NCBI RefSeq assembly: GCF_000247815.1
Contig: NC_021677.1
Coordinates: 45,110,864 to 45,174,863, forward strand
Source: Ficedula albicollis
Lineage: Eukaryota > Chordata > Aves > Passeriformes > Muscicapidae
Length of the DNA stretch: 64,000 nucleotides
Reading direction: 5' to 3'
Shown: positions 42,863 to 53,269 of the stretch, piece by piece
How the letters are laid out: every line of letters begins with the position of its first letter
How positions within the stretch are numbered: the stretch's first letter is position 1
Program-made: the position numbers and the translations under genes
Notes under the pieces: generated by a model
What the model was told of the DNA's origin: nothing
What the model saw: only the letters and a program-made list of their open reading frames with translations
The model's database searches: none

Positions 42863-44386
42863 AGGATATTCATTAATGTATACACTCACAGATGTGAACT
42901 CTACTTATAAGGAAAAAAGGCATTTGTCAGGCATTATTCTGTAATTTGTCTTGTTACCGGTTGATGGATATACAGTGACTTTTTTTTAAGAACAAGGAAT
43001 TTTGTAGTAGTTTTCATAGAAATGGAATTAGATTTGTTTTCTGTTAGTCCTTCAATTCCAGACATAATAGCCTTGTACTTACTGTATATTATAATTATGT
43101 AGAGTAAGATTATGACTTGATTATAACCCTGGTCTGCAGCACAGCCAAGCAAATCTATGCCAAATGGTTTAGTGCTAAATAAGCCACCGACTGGTAATAG
43201 TGAAAAGAATAGGTATGACCATTTGGTTTTGGTTTTGCTTGCCTTTCAATTTATGTTTCTTGGCACTCATCTCCAGATAAATGGATGAACTGCTGAGAAA
43301 AGTGGTGCTAAGTGGTTAGACTATCAGAGAAAAAAAGACCTTGGATTCCTTTGACCTGTTTTTTACTATCTTCAGGATTCCTTGAAGGAAAGAATAGCCA
43401 ACTATTCTTAATTTTATTATCTCTGAAAAATTTATAGCCTTAATGTAAGCCGTGGTTAGGCAAATGAAGACAGACAACCTGGCTTTAGGAGCACTTCAAA
43501 ACTCTGTGCTTATAACACAGGGCTGTAAGTATTTGTGTGCAGGCTTGGCTCCATATGCTAACTTCTCCTTTTATTCTGTTATCTTCCCTGAATATCACTA
43601 GGAAAAAACAGAAACCAAACCCCCCCCCCAAAAAAACCAAAACACCAGGATATTCATTAATGTATACACTCACAGATGTGAACTCTACTTATAAGGAAAA
43701 AAGGCATTTGTCAGGCATTATTCTGTAATTTGTCTTGTTACCGGTTGATGGATATACAGTGACTTTTTTTTAAGAACAAGGAATTTTGTAGTAGTTTTCA
43801 TAGAAATGGAATTAGATTTGTTTTCTGTTAGTCCTTCAATTCCAGACATAATAGCCTTGTACTTACTGTATATTATAATTATGTAGAGTAAGATTATGAC
43901 TTGATTATAACCCTGGTCTGCAGCACAGCCAAGCAAATCTATGCCAAATGGTTTAGTGCTAAATAAGCCACCGACTGGTAATAGTGAAAAGAATAGGTAT
44001 GACCATTTGGTTTTGGTTTTGCTTGCCTTTCAATTTATGTTTCTTGGCACTCATCTCCAGATAAATGGATGAACTGCTGAGAAAAGTGGTGCTAAGTGGT
44101 TAGACTATCAGAGAAAAAAAGACCTTGGATTCCTTTGACCTGTTTTTTACTATCTTCAGGATTCCTTGAAGGAAAGAATAGCCAACTATTCTTAATTTTA
44201 TTATCTCTGAAAAATTTATAGCCTTAATGTAAGCCGTGGTTAGGCAAATGAAGACAGACAACCTGGCTTTAGGAGCACTTCAAAACTCTGTGCTTATAAC
44301 ACAGGGCTGTAAGTATTTGTGTGCAGGCTTGGCTCCATATGCTAACTTCTCCTTTTATTCTGTTATCTTCCCTGAATATCACTAGG
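42819..44386. repeat. 784-bp tandem duplication, two near-identical copies
   Basis: Copy 1 is 42819-43602 and copy 2 is 43603-44386. The offset is 784 bases throughout. I see only small length differences in the A and C homopolymers at the left edge of each copy. The junction joins CTAGG to an A-run, and copy 2 exits into unrelated sequence after CTAGG. The unit shows no coding potential beyond small chance frames, which appear twice because of the duplication. It is a very recent duplication, a copy-number variant, or an assembly duplication. Confidence 0.95.
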
Positions 44387-45488
44387 TTCCCAGGTAGCCA
44401 CAGGGACCTTGGCTGCATGTTTGGAAGACTGCAGAATGAAAAATGGGAAAGATGGTTCTTAGGGAAGCTTTGAAGATTCTTTAGAGAGCCACTGAGGCAG
44501 TATGCCACTCAGTGAGGTAGGAAAAAGCTCCACAAGCTGACTACTAGCGACGTTTTTCCCCCTAGATGCCACAAATTTATAATTGAGCATCATTTCCAGT
44601 AATATATTAATTATTTCATGGCTATGCACAGCAGAGTGACAAAGATTGGAAGTTGTACGGGGCATTATGACCAGTAAAAGTACGATTAAAAAAATGTAGC
44701 CTTCCCAACTTGCAGCCAGATGTTTCAACCTTTAAAGTATCTTTAATGAAATCACCTTATCTTTTATCCGGTACATAAAGCCAGAATTTTTCTTTTCCAG
44801 CTAGCATCAGTTATGCCAAAATGGAATTTAAACAAGGCAGCTTTGAAAAAAGACAGTGAGATAAAAATGTTGATCAGAAATGCATTGAAAGTTATGAAAA
44901 TAAATATTTCCATTGACTGCAGGAACTACTAAGCCAAATTTTAAGACTTGGCCACCTAAAACATGTGATAATTTCTCATCTATTTCAATGTGGTTTTCTT
45001 AACTTCATTGTATCATTCCTTAAATCCGAATGGGATTTAATATCCTGGCTGTAGTAAGGCAGGAAATGTTACACACTTGGAAGATATAACTTGTGTCTAA
45101 GGAGGATATAGTGAGAAATAATAAAAATCAAATGTACAGGGGAGGAAACAGAAACAAAAATTACCAAATTATTGATAGACAGATGTGTTATTGAGACATT
45201 TGCTTGTTAATTTCTTTAATTTTAAGTTAATTGTGACATTTGCTTTTCCTCTACCTACATTGGTTTATAGAACTTTCTGACTTCAAATAAGCAGAGTTAC
45301 TTCCACCTATAGCTTGTCAGTCAACTCCCAAGATTTACAATCACAAATACCTAAGGAATGCCTTTAATTCCTCCACTTAAAAATTTCTACGTCTGAAAAA
45401 ATCAGTAAATTTGCAGAGAGACTCAAATTTAGTATTTGCAGTTGTATTGAAAACAGAGTTTGCTTTGGGAAGCCAGCATGCCAGGAAT

Positions 45489-45511
45489 GGGGGGTGGGGG
45501 GATTGGGGGGG
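45489..45511 (+). other. G-quadruplex candidate
   Basis: G-runs of 6, 6 and 7 separated by T and ATT. The last run can supply two GGG tracts with a one-base loop, giving four tracts for a three-layer quadruplex. It is isolated in AT-rich DNA about 3.5 kb before FLRT2 and on the FLRT2 sense strand. Confidence 0.6.
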
Positions 45512-47226
45512 AGCTGAGTGACTCTACCTGCCTTCAGTTTTGGCAGTTCACTGAGGAAAAACTCTTTACACAGTATGTATGGATATATAATGTATGGACA
45601 ATGGTTTTCCTTCAAAAAATTTCTTTTTTTTCTTTTTAATCAAACAGGTTTCCAACTCTTCAATCTTTTTAATGCTTTTGGGGTAGAGATTTCTGACACA
45701 GAGACAGAACTCACTTCTACATTAGGGTCCCTGAGATATGCTGAAAAATACAGCAATTATGAGCCCTATTTTAAGTTAGCATTAAGCAGTTGTAAAAGTT
45801 TACTGAAGTAAAACCCTTTCCAAAAAGTTTTTAAAATATATTTAATTTAATCCTTGCTTCCTCAATCTTTACCTCTGCCATACCACGGTCAACCCTAAAG
45901 TCACAAATGTATATTTAGACATGTCCTTGTGCTCTTGCTTAGTATGATCAAGAGTAGTCCCAAATACATATCATCTGTACTGATTTTTATTGTATCAATT
46001 TATTAAGGACTGATATTTAGAGTTTAGGATACTGGCATTAATAAAAGCACTACCTTTCTTACCATCACAGGGAAAGAAAACATTAGGAAAATTTTAACAG
46101 ATTTCTAATAGCAAAATCAATGTAACAAAATAAGGAGAGAAACTCCAGAATCTGCTTAAATGACTGCCCAATCAAAGCTCTTTTCCTTGTAGTATCTAAA
46201 GAGAAGTGCTGTTTGCTTCACCTAACTTGTTTGAATCATTACTGAAATGTTTAATTCAGGTGCCACATCTGCTTAGGTGAGAGGTGCACTGGACAGAGTA
46301 CTAGAATGAGGTGAATGCATAAATCAGTCATATTAAAATATGACAGTCAGTTCTTAGGAGGTTCCCAGCAAACCAGGAGCTGTAGCTGCCTGTGGCTGCA
46401 TGCTCTCAGCTGGGCTTTCTGTTGTACCCAGGAGTGAAATCAAACCTAATCAGTAACTGGACTTGCAATCAGAAGCCAGCTTAGTGCGGGGTATTGGATC
46501 TGTTAGGAGGTACAGGCTGTCTCTCTCTGATGATGATGGAAAAGTGAGAGAGTGATAACAACTATTATTGCTCTGTGTGGTCCCAAGCATCTCAGAGGAG
46601 GCTCTGCATATCCATTCTCATTTTAAGAGAGAGTGTCATGACGGATCAGAGCACTGTGATCTAGATGGGAGCCAGGCCGTATTAGAGGCGGATAAACTGT
46701 CACACTTAGGCTCATGTTAGGATGTAATCCTGTTAAGAGTTTCTCTACAGTATCACGTCATCTGGCATAATTGAAGAGAAATCACTCTTGACTGAAATAT
46801 GCCTGTGAGAGAGAAAACCATGAACAGTGGGGTACCTAATCTTACTGTTTCTATAAAAGGACAATACACAGTATAGGCTGTATTACAGTTTTGCATTTAT
46901 ATCTCTTTAAAATTTGGATTTTTAATGATAAACAGGATTTTTCAGGGTCTCACCTTTTTATCTCCAACTGTTTGAACCTTGAGGCCAATACTTGATGATG
47001 CTGTAAAGAAATACAGTAATCTGAAAGTGCAAGGTTGAAGGGTTATGACAGTTTGTCTGCTAAGGATGCTTTCTGCACTACCAGTCCATAGGATTCCCAA
47101 AAGTAGCATCAGGGACATGTTATAAACTGCACAGCTGTGTCAAAAGAACAAGGTTTTATGCATGACTGAAGTAAGTTTCTTTCTGAATGACCTGGATGTT
47201 CTTGAATTGTTTAAAATAAATAGAAA

Positions 47227-47253
47227 TATAATAATAATAAATAATAAATAATA
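47227..47253. repeat. (AAT)n/(AATA)n microsatellite
   Basis: ATAATAATAAATAATAAATA, slightly irregular. Confidence 0.85.
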
Positions 47254-48435
47254 GGAAAAAATGAAAACACAATTTTGAAATAGAATTTTTGTTCACTAAA
47301 ATTCTATTTGGTTGAAATCCCAGCCTGAGTTTTGACCTGGATAAACAAAACCTGGAAAAATTCTGTGCTTATGTCACTGCAATTGAAGACCCTGAGAGCT
47401 GCACATGATTTGTACTTGCTAAGGTTGATATCCTTCATTAGGTCCAACTATGTATAATGCATGGGGGGGCAGCGGGCACGACAGCCATTGGAAACAACAT
47501 ACAACAAGACAAGACAGCATCAAACAACGCAGTTCCTTTCATTGCATGCTTTAGAGAGTGGGAATGTTTGCTTATAGATCTAAATAATAAGTGGTAGCTG
47601 AGAATATAAAAAGTATGCTTACAAGCTGAAAATACACATTAAGGAGCTCATTTATACTAAAGCTAATGCACGTATTTATGTAGCCATTCACAGAACTGTG
47701 TAGCAAAATCAAAAGTCATATCTAACCTTTATGGTTTCAAAGGAAGTGTTTGCAAAGCTGCCATGGTTTGAGCTGATCTCCTAAAACAATAACTTAGCAG
47801 ATGTGAGCCTGTTTCATTTAGTGGAGAACATGTTGTGAAATCTATTGACAGCACAGTTCACATCAGAACCAGTATCAAGATGATAGTTTTAGCAAATACA
47901 TCTCTTACAGCAGGGTATCCTACATTCGTGAACTACCATACTTGTTTAAAATATTTTCCTCATAAGGCTCTAATTCACTAGAGCAAGGTACAATGAGCTG
48001 GCAGTGTGCATTAATTTGGACAATCTATGCAATGGTATTACAGAAATAGAAGCAGAATATTCCAGAGTCTGGTAAAAAATGAAAAAAAAAAAACCAAAAA
48101 CCCACATGCAGTGTGATTAAAGAATCCAGCCCAGGGTCTACTCTGTCAGGCATCAGTGAATAGCAGTCATTGAAGTCAGTGGTTCTGCAAAAGAAAAATA
48201 ATTACCTGAGCAAAAATTTCTGGTTAAATGCTTTAGGTTTTGGGTTGGTTTTAGTCCTAGAATTTTAAACAGACTTTGAGAGGACAAAGGCTGGAGGTAT
48301 AGTATGCAAATGCAAGTAGTAGATCTAGCCTTCACTGAAGTCACTGAAAGTTCTGCAGTCATTGCAATGACTTTGCATCAAATCTATTTCAAGACTATTT
48401 AACAGTAATATTAAGCTAATGTTTAATATTAATGC

Positions 48436-48462
48436 CTTTTTTTTCCTTTTTTTTTTTCCCAG
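48436..48462 (+). promoter_or_regulatory. FLRT2: Alternative 3' splice site upstream of FLRT2
   Basis: A nearly pure T/C tract ends in CCCAG at 48458-48462. A branch-point-like GCTAAT sits about 41 bases upstream, at the ideal distance. It competes with the acceptor at 48567, and use of it would lengthen the leader by 105 bases. Which one is used cannot be decided from sequence. Confidence 0.45.
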
Positions 48463-48540
48463 AAATCCATAAAGAGCTCAACCTTAGAATAGTCTTCTAA
48501 TGGGCTTGATCTTCCCTATTAAACATTTCATGCTATTCAG

Positions 48541-48567
48541 CTTTTTCTTTTCTCTTTCCTTTTACAG
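48541..48567 (+). promoter_or_regulatory. FLRT2: Favoured 3' splice site of the FLRT2 coding exon
   Basis: A pyrimidine tract of about 23 bases, mostly T with C and one A near the end, runs into CAG at 48565-48567; the first exon base would be G at 48568. There is no AG inside the tract. A branch-point-like TCTAAT lies at 48496, rather far upstream. Assigned from sequence only; the donor is not in view. Confidence 0.6.
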
Positions 48568-48594
48568 GCAGGCCAGATCTGACAGATAGCGGAT

Positions 48595-48624
48595 ATGAGG
48601 ACTTTGCTGACTTCAGAAAGCTGA
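48595..48624 (+). other. uORF 1 in FLRT2 leader (9 codons plus stop)
   Basis: An ATG followed by AGG, then stop TGA at 48622-48624. It lies just inside the favoured leader exon. It is probably a translational control element rather than a peptide gene; no conservation data are available here. Confidence 0.5.
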
Positions 48625-48712
48625 CAGAAAGCAACAGACCTCAGTGAAATACCCCTCCAAGAACAGAGACTTTTGGTAGCATTAAATTGACCTGTTGTTC
48701 AACTACAAAGAC

Positions 48713-48763
48713 ATGGCAACTGGTTCTTTCAGCACACATGGAGGAAGGCAACAAACATTGTAA
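48713..48763 (+). other. uORF 2 in FLRT2 leader (16 codons plus stop)
   Basis: An ATG with G at +4 and A at -3 (AGACATGG), which is a good initiation context. The frame ends with TAA at 48761-48763. It overlaps uORF 3 in another frame. With the best context of the leader uATGs, it is the one most likely to capture scanning ribosomes. Confidence 0.5.
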
Positions 48764-48773
48764 CCCTGGCTAA
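48738..48773 (+). other. uORF 3 in FLRT2 leader (11 codons plus stop)
   Basis: An ATG followed by GAG, ending with TAA at 48771-48773. It overlaps the end of uORF 2 in a different frame. The context is A at -3 and G at +4. Confidence 0.45.
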
Positions 48774-48894
48774 AAAGACTCTGTTTTCCTTATCAAAAGT
48801 AGGAGTTAGGGCAATTATAAAAGGATTATTTTATTGTTAGCCTCCAGGACTTTAACTCTGCCTGAACACTGGACATAAATAGAAGCCAATTTTA

Positions 48895-48903
48895 ATGACC
48901 TGA
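48895..48903 (+). other. uORF 4: minimal ATG-ACC-TGA
   Basis: A two-codon uORF that ends 73 bases before the FLRT2 ATG. Very short uORFs of this kind can stall or delay reinitiation; a function here is inference. Confidence 0.4.
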
Positions 48904-48976
48904 GATTTTGTTACCTGTGTGTTATTATTGTTATCAGTTCCTGAATAGTTTGGTACTTTATTTCTTTAAATTAGAA

Positions 48977-50962
48977 ATGGGTTCGTGGACTAAAATGTGG
49001 CCCACAGATTGGGCTCTTCTCATGAAATCATGGCTCATCTTTTCCCTGGGGCTCTACATACAGGTCTCCAAAACTTTGGCCTGCCCAAAAGTGTGCCGCT
49101 GTGACAGAAACTTTGTCTACTGTAATGAACGAAGCTTGACCTCAGTGCCTCTTGGGATACCGGAGGGTGTAACCGTCCTCTACCTCCATAATAACCAAAT
49201 TAATAATGCTGGATTTCCTGCAGAGTTGCACAATGTCCAGTCTGTGCACACAGTCTACCTGTATGGCAATCAATTGGATGAATTCCCCATGAACCTGCCC
49301 AAGAATGTCAGGGTTCTCCACCTGCAGGAAAACAACATTCAGACTATTTCACGTGCTGCTCTTGCTCAGCTTTTGAAGCTGGAAGAGCTGCACCTGGATG
49401 ACAACTCCATCTCCACCGTTGGTGTTGAGGATGGGGCTTTCCAGGAAGCCATCAGCCTCAAGCTTCTGTTCTTGTCCAAGAATCACTTGAGCAGTGTGCC
49501 AGTAGGCCTTCCGCTGGACTTACAAGAACTTCGCGTGGACGAAAACCGAATTGCTGTCATTTCAGACCTGGCCTTCCAGAATCTGACAAGTCTGGAGCGT
49601 CTGATCGTGGATGGCAATCTCCTTACTAATAAAGGCATAGCTGAAGGCACCTTTAGCCACCTCTCCAAGCTTAAGGAATTCTCAATAGTTCGGAATTCAC
49701 TGACTTACCCTCCTCCCGATCTTCCAGGTACACATCTGCTAAGACTTTATTTGCAGGACAACCAGATAACCCATATACCACTTACAGCCTTTTCAAACCT
49801 CCACAAACTGGAACGTCTTGATATTTCCAACAATCAACTTCGGATGTTGGCAAAGGGAGTATTTGATAATCTCCATAACCTGAGACAACTCACTGTAAGG
49901 AATAACCCCTGGTTATGTGACTGCAGCATTAAGTGGGTCACTGAATGGCTCAAATTTATTCCTGCTTCCATCAATGTACGGGGTTTTATGTGCCAGGGAC
50001 CAGAGCAGGTCCGAGGTATGGCAGTCAGGGAGCTCAATATGAATATGTTGTCATGCCCCACCACCACCCCTGGTCTGCCGCTTATCATCACGCCAGTCCC
50101 AGCTACAACCGTGCCAACTACATTAGCTCCCAGCTCATCATTTCCTCCCTCAAGTAGTAAATATAATCCTCTCACTCCCATTATTGCCACACTCCCCACT
50201 GTGCCTGACAGGGAGGACAGAGAAAGAGTGACACCTCCTTTGTCTGAATGGATTCAGCTCTCCGTCCACTTTGTGAATGACACTTGCATCCAAGTCAACT
50301 GGATGTCACTTTTTTCAGTGATGGCATATAAACTCACATGGGTTAAAATGGGCCATAGTCTGGTAGGAGGAATTGTTCATGAACGAATAATTAGTGGTGA
50401 GAAGCAGCAATCAAGCTTGGTAAATCTGGAGCCCAAATCCACTTACCGGATTTGTTTGGTTCCACTGGATACTTACAACAACTACCGAACTGGAGAAGAC
50501 ACTGTCTGTTCGGAAGCCACAACCAAGGCTTCCTTTTTGAATGGCAGCAACATCCCCTCCAGCCATGAACAGACGACTTCTCAGAACCTGGGCTCCCCAT
50601 TTCTGCTGGCAGGGCTGATTGGGGGTGCGGTGATATTTGTCCTCATGGTCTTGCTCAGCGTTTTTTGCTGGCACATGCACAAAAAAGGTCGTTACACCTC
50701 CCAGAAGTGGAAATATAACCGGGGCCGTCGGAAAGATGACTACTGCGAGGCAGGGACCAAGAAGGACAACTCCATCCTGGAGATGACGGAAACCAGCTTC
50801 CAGATTGTCTCCTTAAATAATGATCAGCTCCTTAAAGGAGATTTCAGACTGCAGCCCATTTATACCCCAAACGGGGGCATTAACTACACAGACTGCCACA
50901 TCCCCAACAACATGCGATACTGCAACAGCAACGTCTCAGACCTGGAGCACTGTCACACGTGA
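48977..50962 (+). CDS. FLRT2: FLRT2, fibronectin leucine-rich repeat transmembrane protein 2 (complete, single-exon ORF)
   Basis: Type I membrane adhesion and guidance protein of 661 residues; human FLRT2 is about 660. Seen in the translation: a signal peptide at 1-35 with hydrophobic core at about 19-28; an LRRNT cap with cysteines C36, C40, C42 and C49; about ten leucine-rich repeats (about 60-308); an LRRCT cap with C314, C316, C339 and C360; a Pro/Thr/Ser-rich linker (361-418); a fibronectin III domain (about 419-517); a juxtamembrane stalk; one membrane helix (about 541-566) followed by HMHKKGR; and a cytoplasmic tail of about 95 residues. N-glycosylation sequons lie at N202, N434 and N522. 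The family binds UNC5 receptors and latrophilins through the LRR domain and associates with FGF receptors, acting in axon guidance, cell repulsion, synapse formation and heart development. The ATG at 48977 has G at -3 and G at +4. An in-frame extension to 48908 begins with TTG and is not needed. The ORF ends in three consecutive stops (TGA TAG TGA). FLRT2 is favoured over FLRT1 and FLRT3 because the remembered human FLRT2 LRR region and tail match almost throughout. Confidence 0.97.
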   Translation: MGSWTKMWPTDWALLMKSWLIFSLGLYIQVSKTLACPKVCRCDRNFVYCNERSLTSVPLGIPEGVTVLYLHNNQINNAGFPAELHNVQSVHTVYLYGNQLDEFPMNLPKNVRVLHLQENNIQTISRAALAQLLKLEELHLDDNSISTVGVEDGAFQEAISLKLLFLSKNHLSSVPVGLPLDLQELRVDENRIAVISDLAFQNLTSLERLIVDGNLLTNKGIAEGTFSHLSKLKEFSIVRNSLTYPPPDLPGTHLLRLYLQDNQITHIPLTAFSNLHKLERLDISNNQLRMLAKGVFDNLHNLRQLTVRNNPWLCDCSIKWVTEWLKFIPASINVRGFMCQGPEQVRGMAVRELNMNMLSCPTTTPGLPLIITPVPATTVPTTLAPSSSFPPSSSKYNPLTPIIATLPTVPDREDRERVTPPLSEWIQLSVHFVNDTCIQVNWMSLFSVMAYKLTWVKMGHSLVGGIVHERIISGEKQQSSLVNLEPKSTYRICLVPLDTYNNYRTGEDTVCSEATTKASFLNGSNIPSSHEQTTSQNLGSPFLLAGLIGGAVIFVLMVLLSVFCWHMHKKGRYTSQKWKYNRGRRKDDYCEAGTKKDNSILEMTETSFQIVSLNNDQLLKGDFRLQPIYTPNGGINYTDCHIPNNMRYCNSNVSDLEHCHT

Positions 50963-51544
50963 TAGTGAGGGAAGATGGGGGTCTCTAGGACAAGGAGAAA
51001 AGAAACTCTAGAAAAAATAAGCCCCCCAACAATAATGAAAAAAAAATTACATTTGATAAATGTTACACAGATGCATTTATGCATTTGAATACTCTGTAAT
51101 TTATACGGTGTACTATATAATGGGATTTAAAAAAAAGTGCTATCTTTTCTATTTCAAGTTAATTGCAAATGGTTTTGTAACTCTTTGCTTTTTAAATCTT
51201 TAAAAAATATTGCTGAGTACTGTACAGGGTTGTACAATAAGAACCCAATGTCATGGCAAAGGAAAGAATGACTCATTCTTCAAACATTAACCACTTTGCT
51301 GTCGAAGCAGTCTGAGGGATGTTAAGTTTCTAGGTGTCCTGAATTACAGGAAAATAAGTGCATATTAAAACAGGTCACTAGGAACAGACAAAAGCAATTC
51401 AGATAAAATGGGCACAACCCTTCTGACTTGAACCCAGCAGTTACTGTTGAGCTTCAAACAATTGGAAACTCATCCGTTCCTCTTTGTCAGTACTGCACTT
51501 CTCACCTCCAACTGAAAGCTGGAGTTCTGAGTGCTGCCAATAAA
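50963..51544 (+). other. FLRT2: FLRT2 proximal 3' UTR
   Basis: AT-rich sequence follows the triple stop, with A-runs near 51040 and 51130 and no further ORF. It extends at least to the first canonical polyadenylation hexamer. A longer 3' UTR reaching 52.2-52.7 kb is possible because further hexamers occur there. Confidence 0.65.
51539..51544 (+). terminator. Candidate polyadenylation signal AATAAA for FLRT2
   Basis: The first canonical AATAAA after the FLRT2 stop codon, 577 bases downstream of it. It is followed within 40 bases by T-rich sequence that can serve as a downstream element. Alternative hexamers are ATTAAA at 52218 and AATAAA at 52642, so several transcript ends are possible. Confidence 0.55.
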
Positions 51545-52174
51545 GCTACTTTCTTTCTTTGATTAGTTTTCTTTCAATCTACTTGGAATAGGAAACGTGG
51601 AAAGAGCTCAGTGTCAAACTCAAAGTGACCTTGATTCCTATTTGCAAAAGTTGCTCTGAAAATGTCCCCAGCGCTAGATACTTTATCTTAGAAACTGTTT
51701 GTGCTTTTCATTAGGATTAAGAAGCTTTAGGCATTCTCGACCCTGCTCAGTGGGAGGTGAAGGTTATGTAACAGTATGTAACAGAGGGCTGTCATTAAGT
51801 TATGCCTCTTGATAGAGCAGTATTTGTTGACATGGCATGTTCAGGTAAAGCAGGAATAAGGGAAATTCTGAGTGCTCCCAGCTCTGCAGTATTCATGTAC
51901 ATGTTCATGTAATTTGAAATCTAAAAGTGCATATTGCTGAAAACATGGTGCAAAATCTAATGATAATGGAAAAGTTTTGCTAATAATTTGTATGGTTCAA
52001 GTTTTGACTTAAGGGTCTGGGTTATGTTCAGTACGGAAAATAAGGAGGGAGAAAAAGACAAAAAGATAAAACAAACAAGAAATATATTGTAAAAAGTTAT
52101 TTAGTACTGGAAAGACCTCCAGGGCTATTTTGAACTGAAATACGTTCAGTGGGGAAAACCATGTACAAATCTTG

Positions 52175-52210
52175 GTGGGTTTTGTTTGTTTGTTTGTTTT
52201 GTTTTTTTTC
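52175..52210. repeat. (TTTG)n short tract
   Basis: GTTTTGTTTGTTTGTTTG-type repeat ending in a T-run, inside the possible distal FLRT2 3' UTR. Confidence 0.8.
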
Positions 52211-52641
52211 CTTCCCAATTAAAGTATACAGAGACTGACATTAGCTAAGCATTTGTTTGACCGGGGAATTTTGAGAACACAGGTACAATGTCCCTCTGAA
52301 TTACCCTTCTTTTACCTTAAGCATTTTCGTGTTTTCCATAATGATTTTTGCTTCACAAGCAGTAGGTGGGTTTAGAATTTGCTTTTTCATACCCTCAGAT
52401 TCTTTAGCTGCAATACCTTCTCAGTCCTTGAGCTTTACATGCACTATGCAAAACATCATGCTTGTATTCAAACAGTAATGCAGCTCTCAAAATTATGTAA
52501 TATTTCAGCCACTCTACTAACTCAGTGACTGCCAAGAACTATGGTGGAATCTAATTATTTGGGGGTTTTTCAGTTTGCTTTTTTAACATAGCTAATTTTC
52601 TCCTGAGTTTGGGGACAAGCTAAAGCTACATCACATTGAAT

Positions 52642-52647
52642 AATAAA
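52642..52647 (+). terminator. Distal candidate polyadenylation signal AATAAA
   Basis: A canonical hexamer inside an A-rich stretch about 1.7 kb after the FLRT2 stop codon. The A-rich context makes chance occurrence likely. Confidence 0.25.
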
Positions 52648-53269
52648 AAGAAAAAGAAAAAAAAAAAGGTAGAGACAAAACTTCCCTGAGATAGTAGGGA
52701 ACCAAAGAGAGAAAGTTTTACAGTTAACACCTAGGGATAGACAGAAAGTTGCTGCATGTGGATTGGCAGTAAAGGCTGAAGCACTTTCACAGTGGAATGC
52801 TTAGACTTTTCACTTTATGAAGCTCCTTATGCTGCAAGAGAGGGTTTTAATCCTTTCCTTCACTCATTTCACTCAACCCATTCTTGAAACTCAGCAGTCT
52901 ATGAGGATGTATTTTTTGCAATTCAGATCACATGATAACACTAATTTTCTGTGATGACAAAATGAGCCTAGCTATGATTGATGGCAAAGTATGACCATTT
53001 TGTAAGGAACCATCTCCACCCACCAACACCTTTTAAAATGACATTTTGAAATTCCACTCTATATTCTGTATATTTGTTATTTTCTCCAGCTATAGCAGGT
53101 ATTCTAAGCAACCTGTGTGGCTACTGTAATAGTTATATCACTAAAATTTTGCTGATTAAAAGTTTATCATATGATTACAAATGGCATTATTCTGGGTAGA
53201 AAGTCTATGCAAAAGTGAGGATTTTTTTCTGTGATCTGCTTACTGATGATAAGGTTAATACTTTGGGGC

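Larger units (their letters stand above)
44387..48435. other. Non-coding DNA directly upstream of the FLRT2 coding exon
   Basis: Presumed 3' end of the FLRT2 intron. It contains the G-quadruplex candidate, an AAT repeat and, at about 46500-46800, a stretch of mixed composition with several CpGs that reads more like a conserved element than its neighbours. No coding exon is evident. Confidence 0.55.
48568..48976 (+). other. FLRT2: FLRT2 5' leader within the coding exon
   Basis: This sequence lies between the favoured splice acceptor (AG ending at 48567) and the FLRT2 start codon. FLRT genes typically keep the whole ORF in one terminal exon, with non-coding exons upstream, so it is probably transcribed 5' UTR. 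It holds four ATGs, each followed by an early stop, and no open extension of FLRT2 that starts with ATG. The exact 5' border is uncertain because a second strong acceptor lies 105 bases upstream. Confidence 0.7.

Noticed and set aside
42934..43936. Two identical 72-codon minus-strand frames suggesting a gene pair
   Set aside because: They are duplicated only because they lie in the 784-bp tandem duplication; the product has no gene-like features.
48908..48976. N-terminal extension of FLRT2 by 23 codons
   Set aside because: It starts with TTG, not ATG, and would put a second hydrophobic stretch before the normal signal peptide. The ATG at 48977 has a good context and gives the usual family length.
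49834..50199. 121-codon minus-strand frame inside FLRT2
   Set aside because: Shadow of the conserved FLRT2 coding strand; no independent motif.
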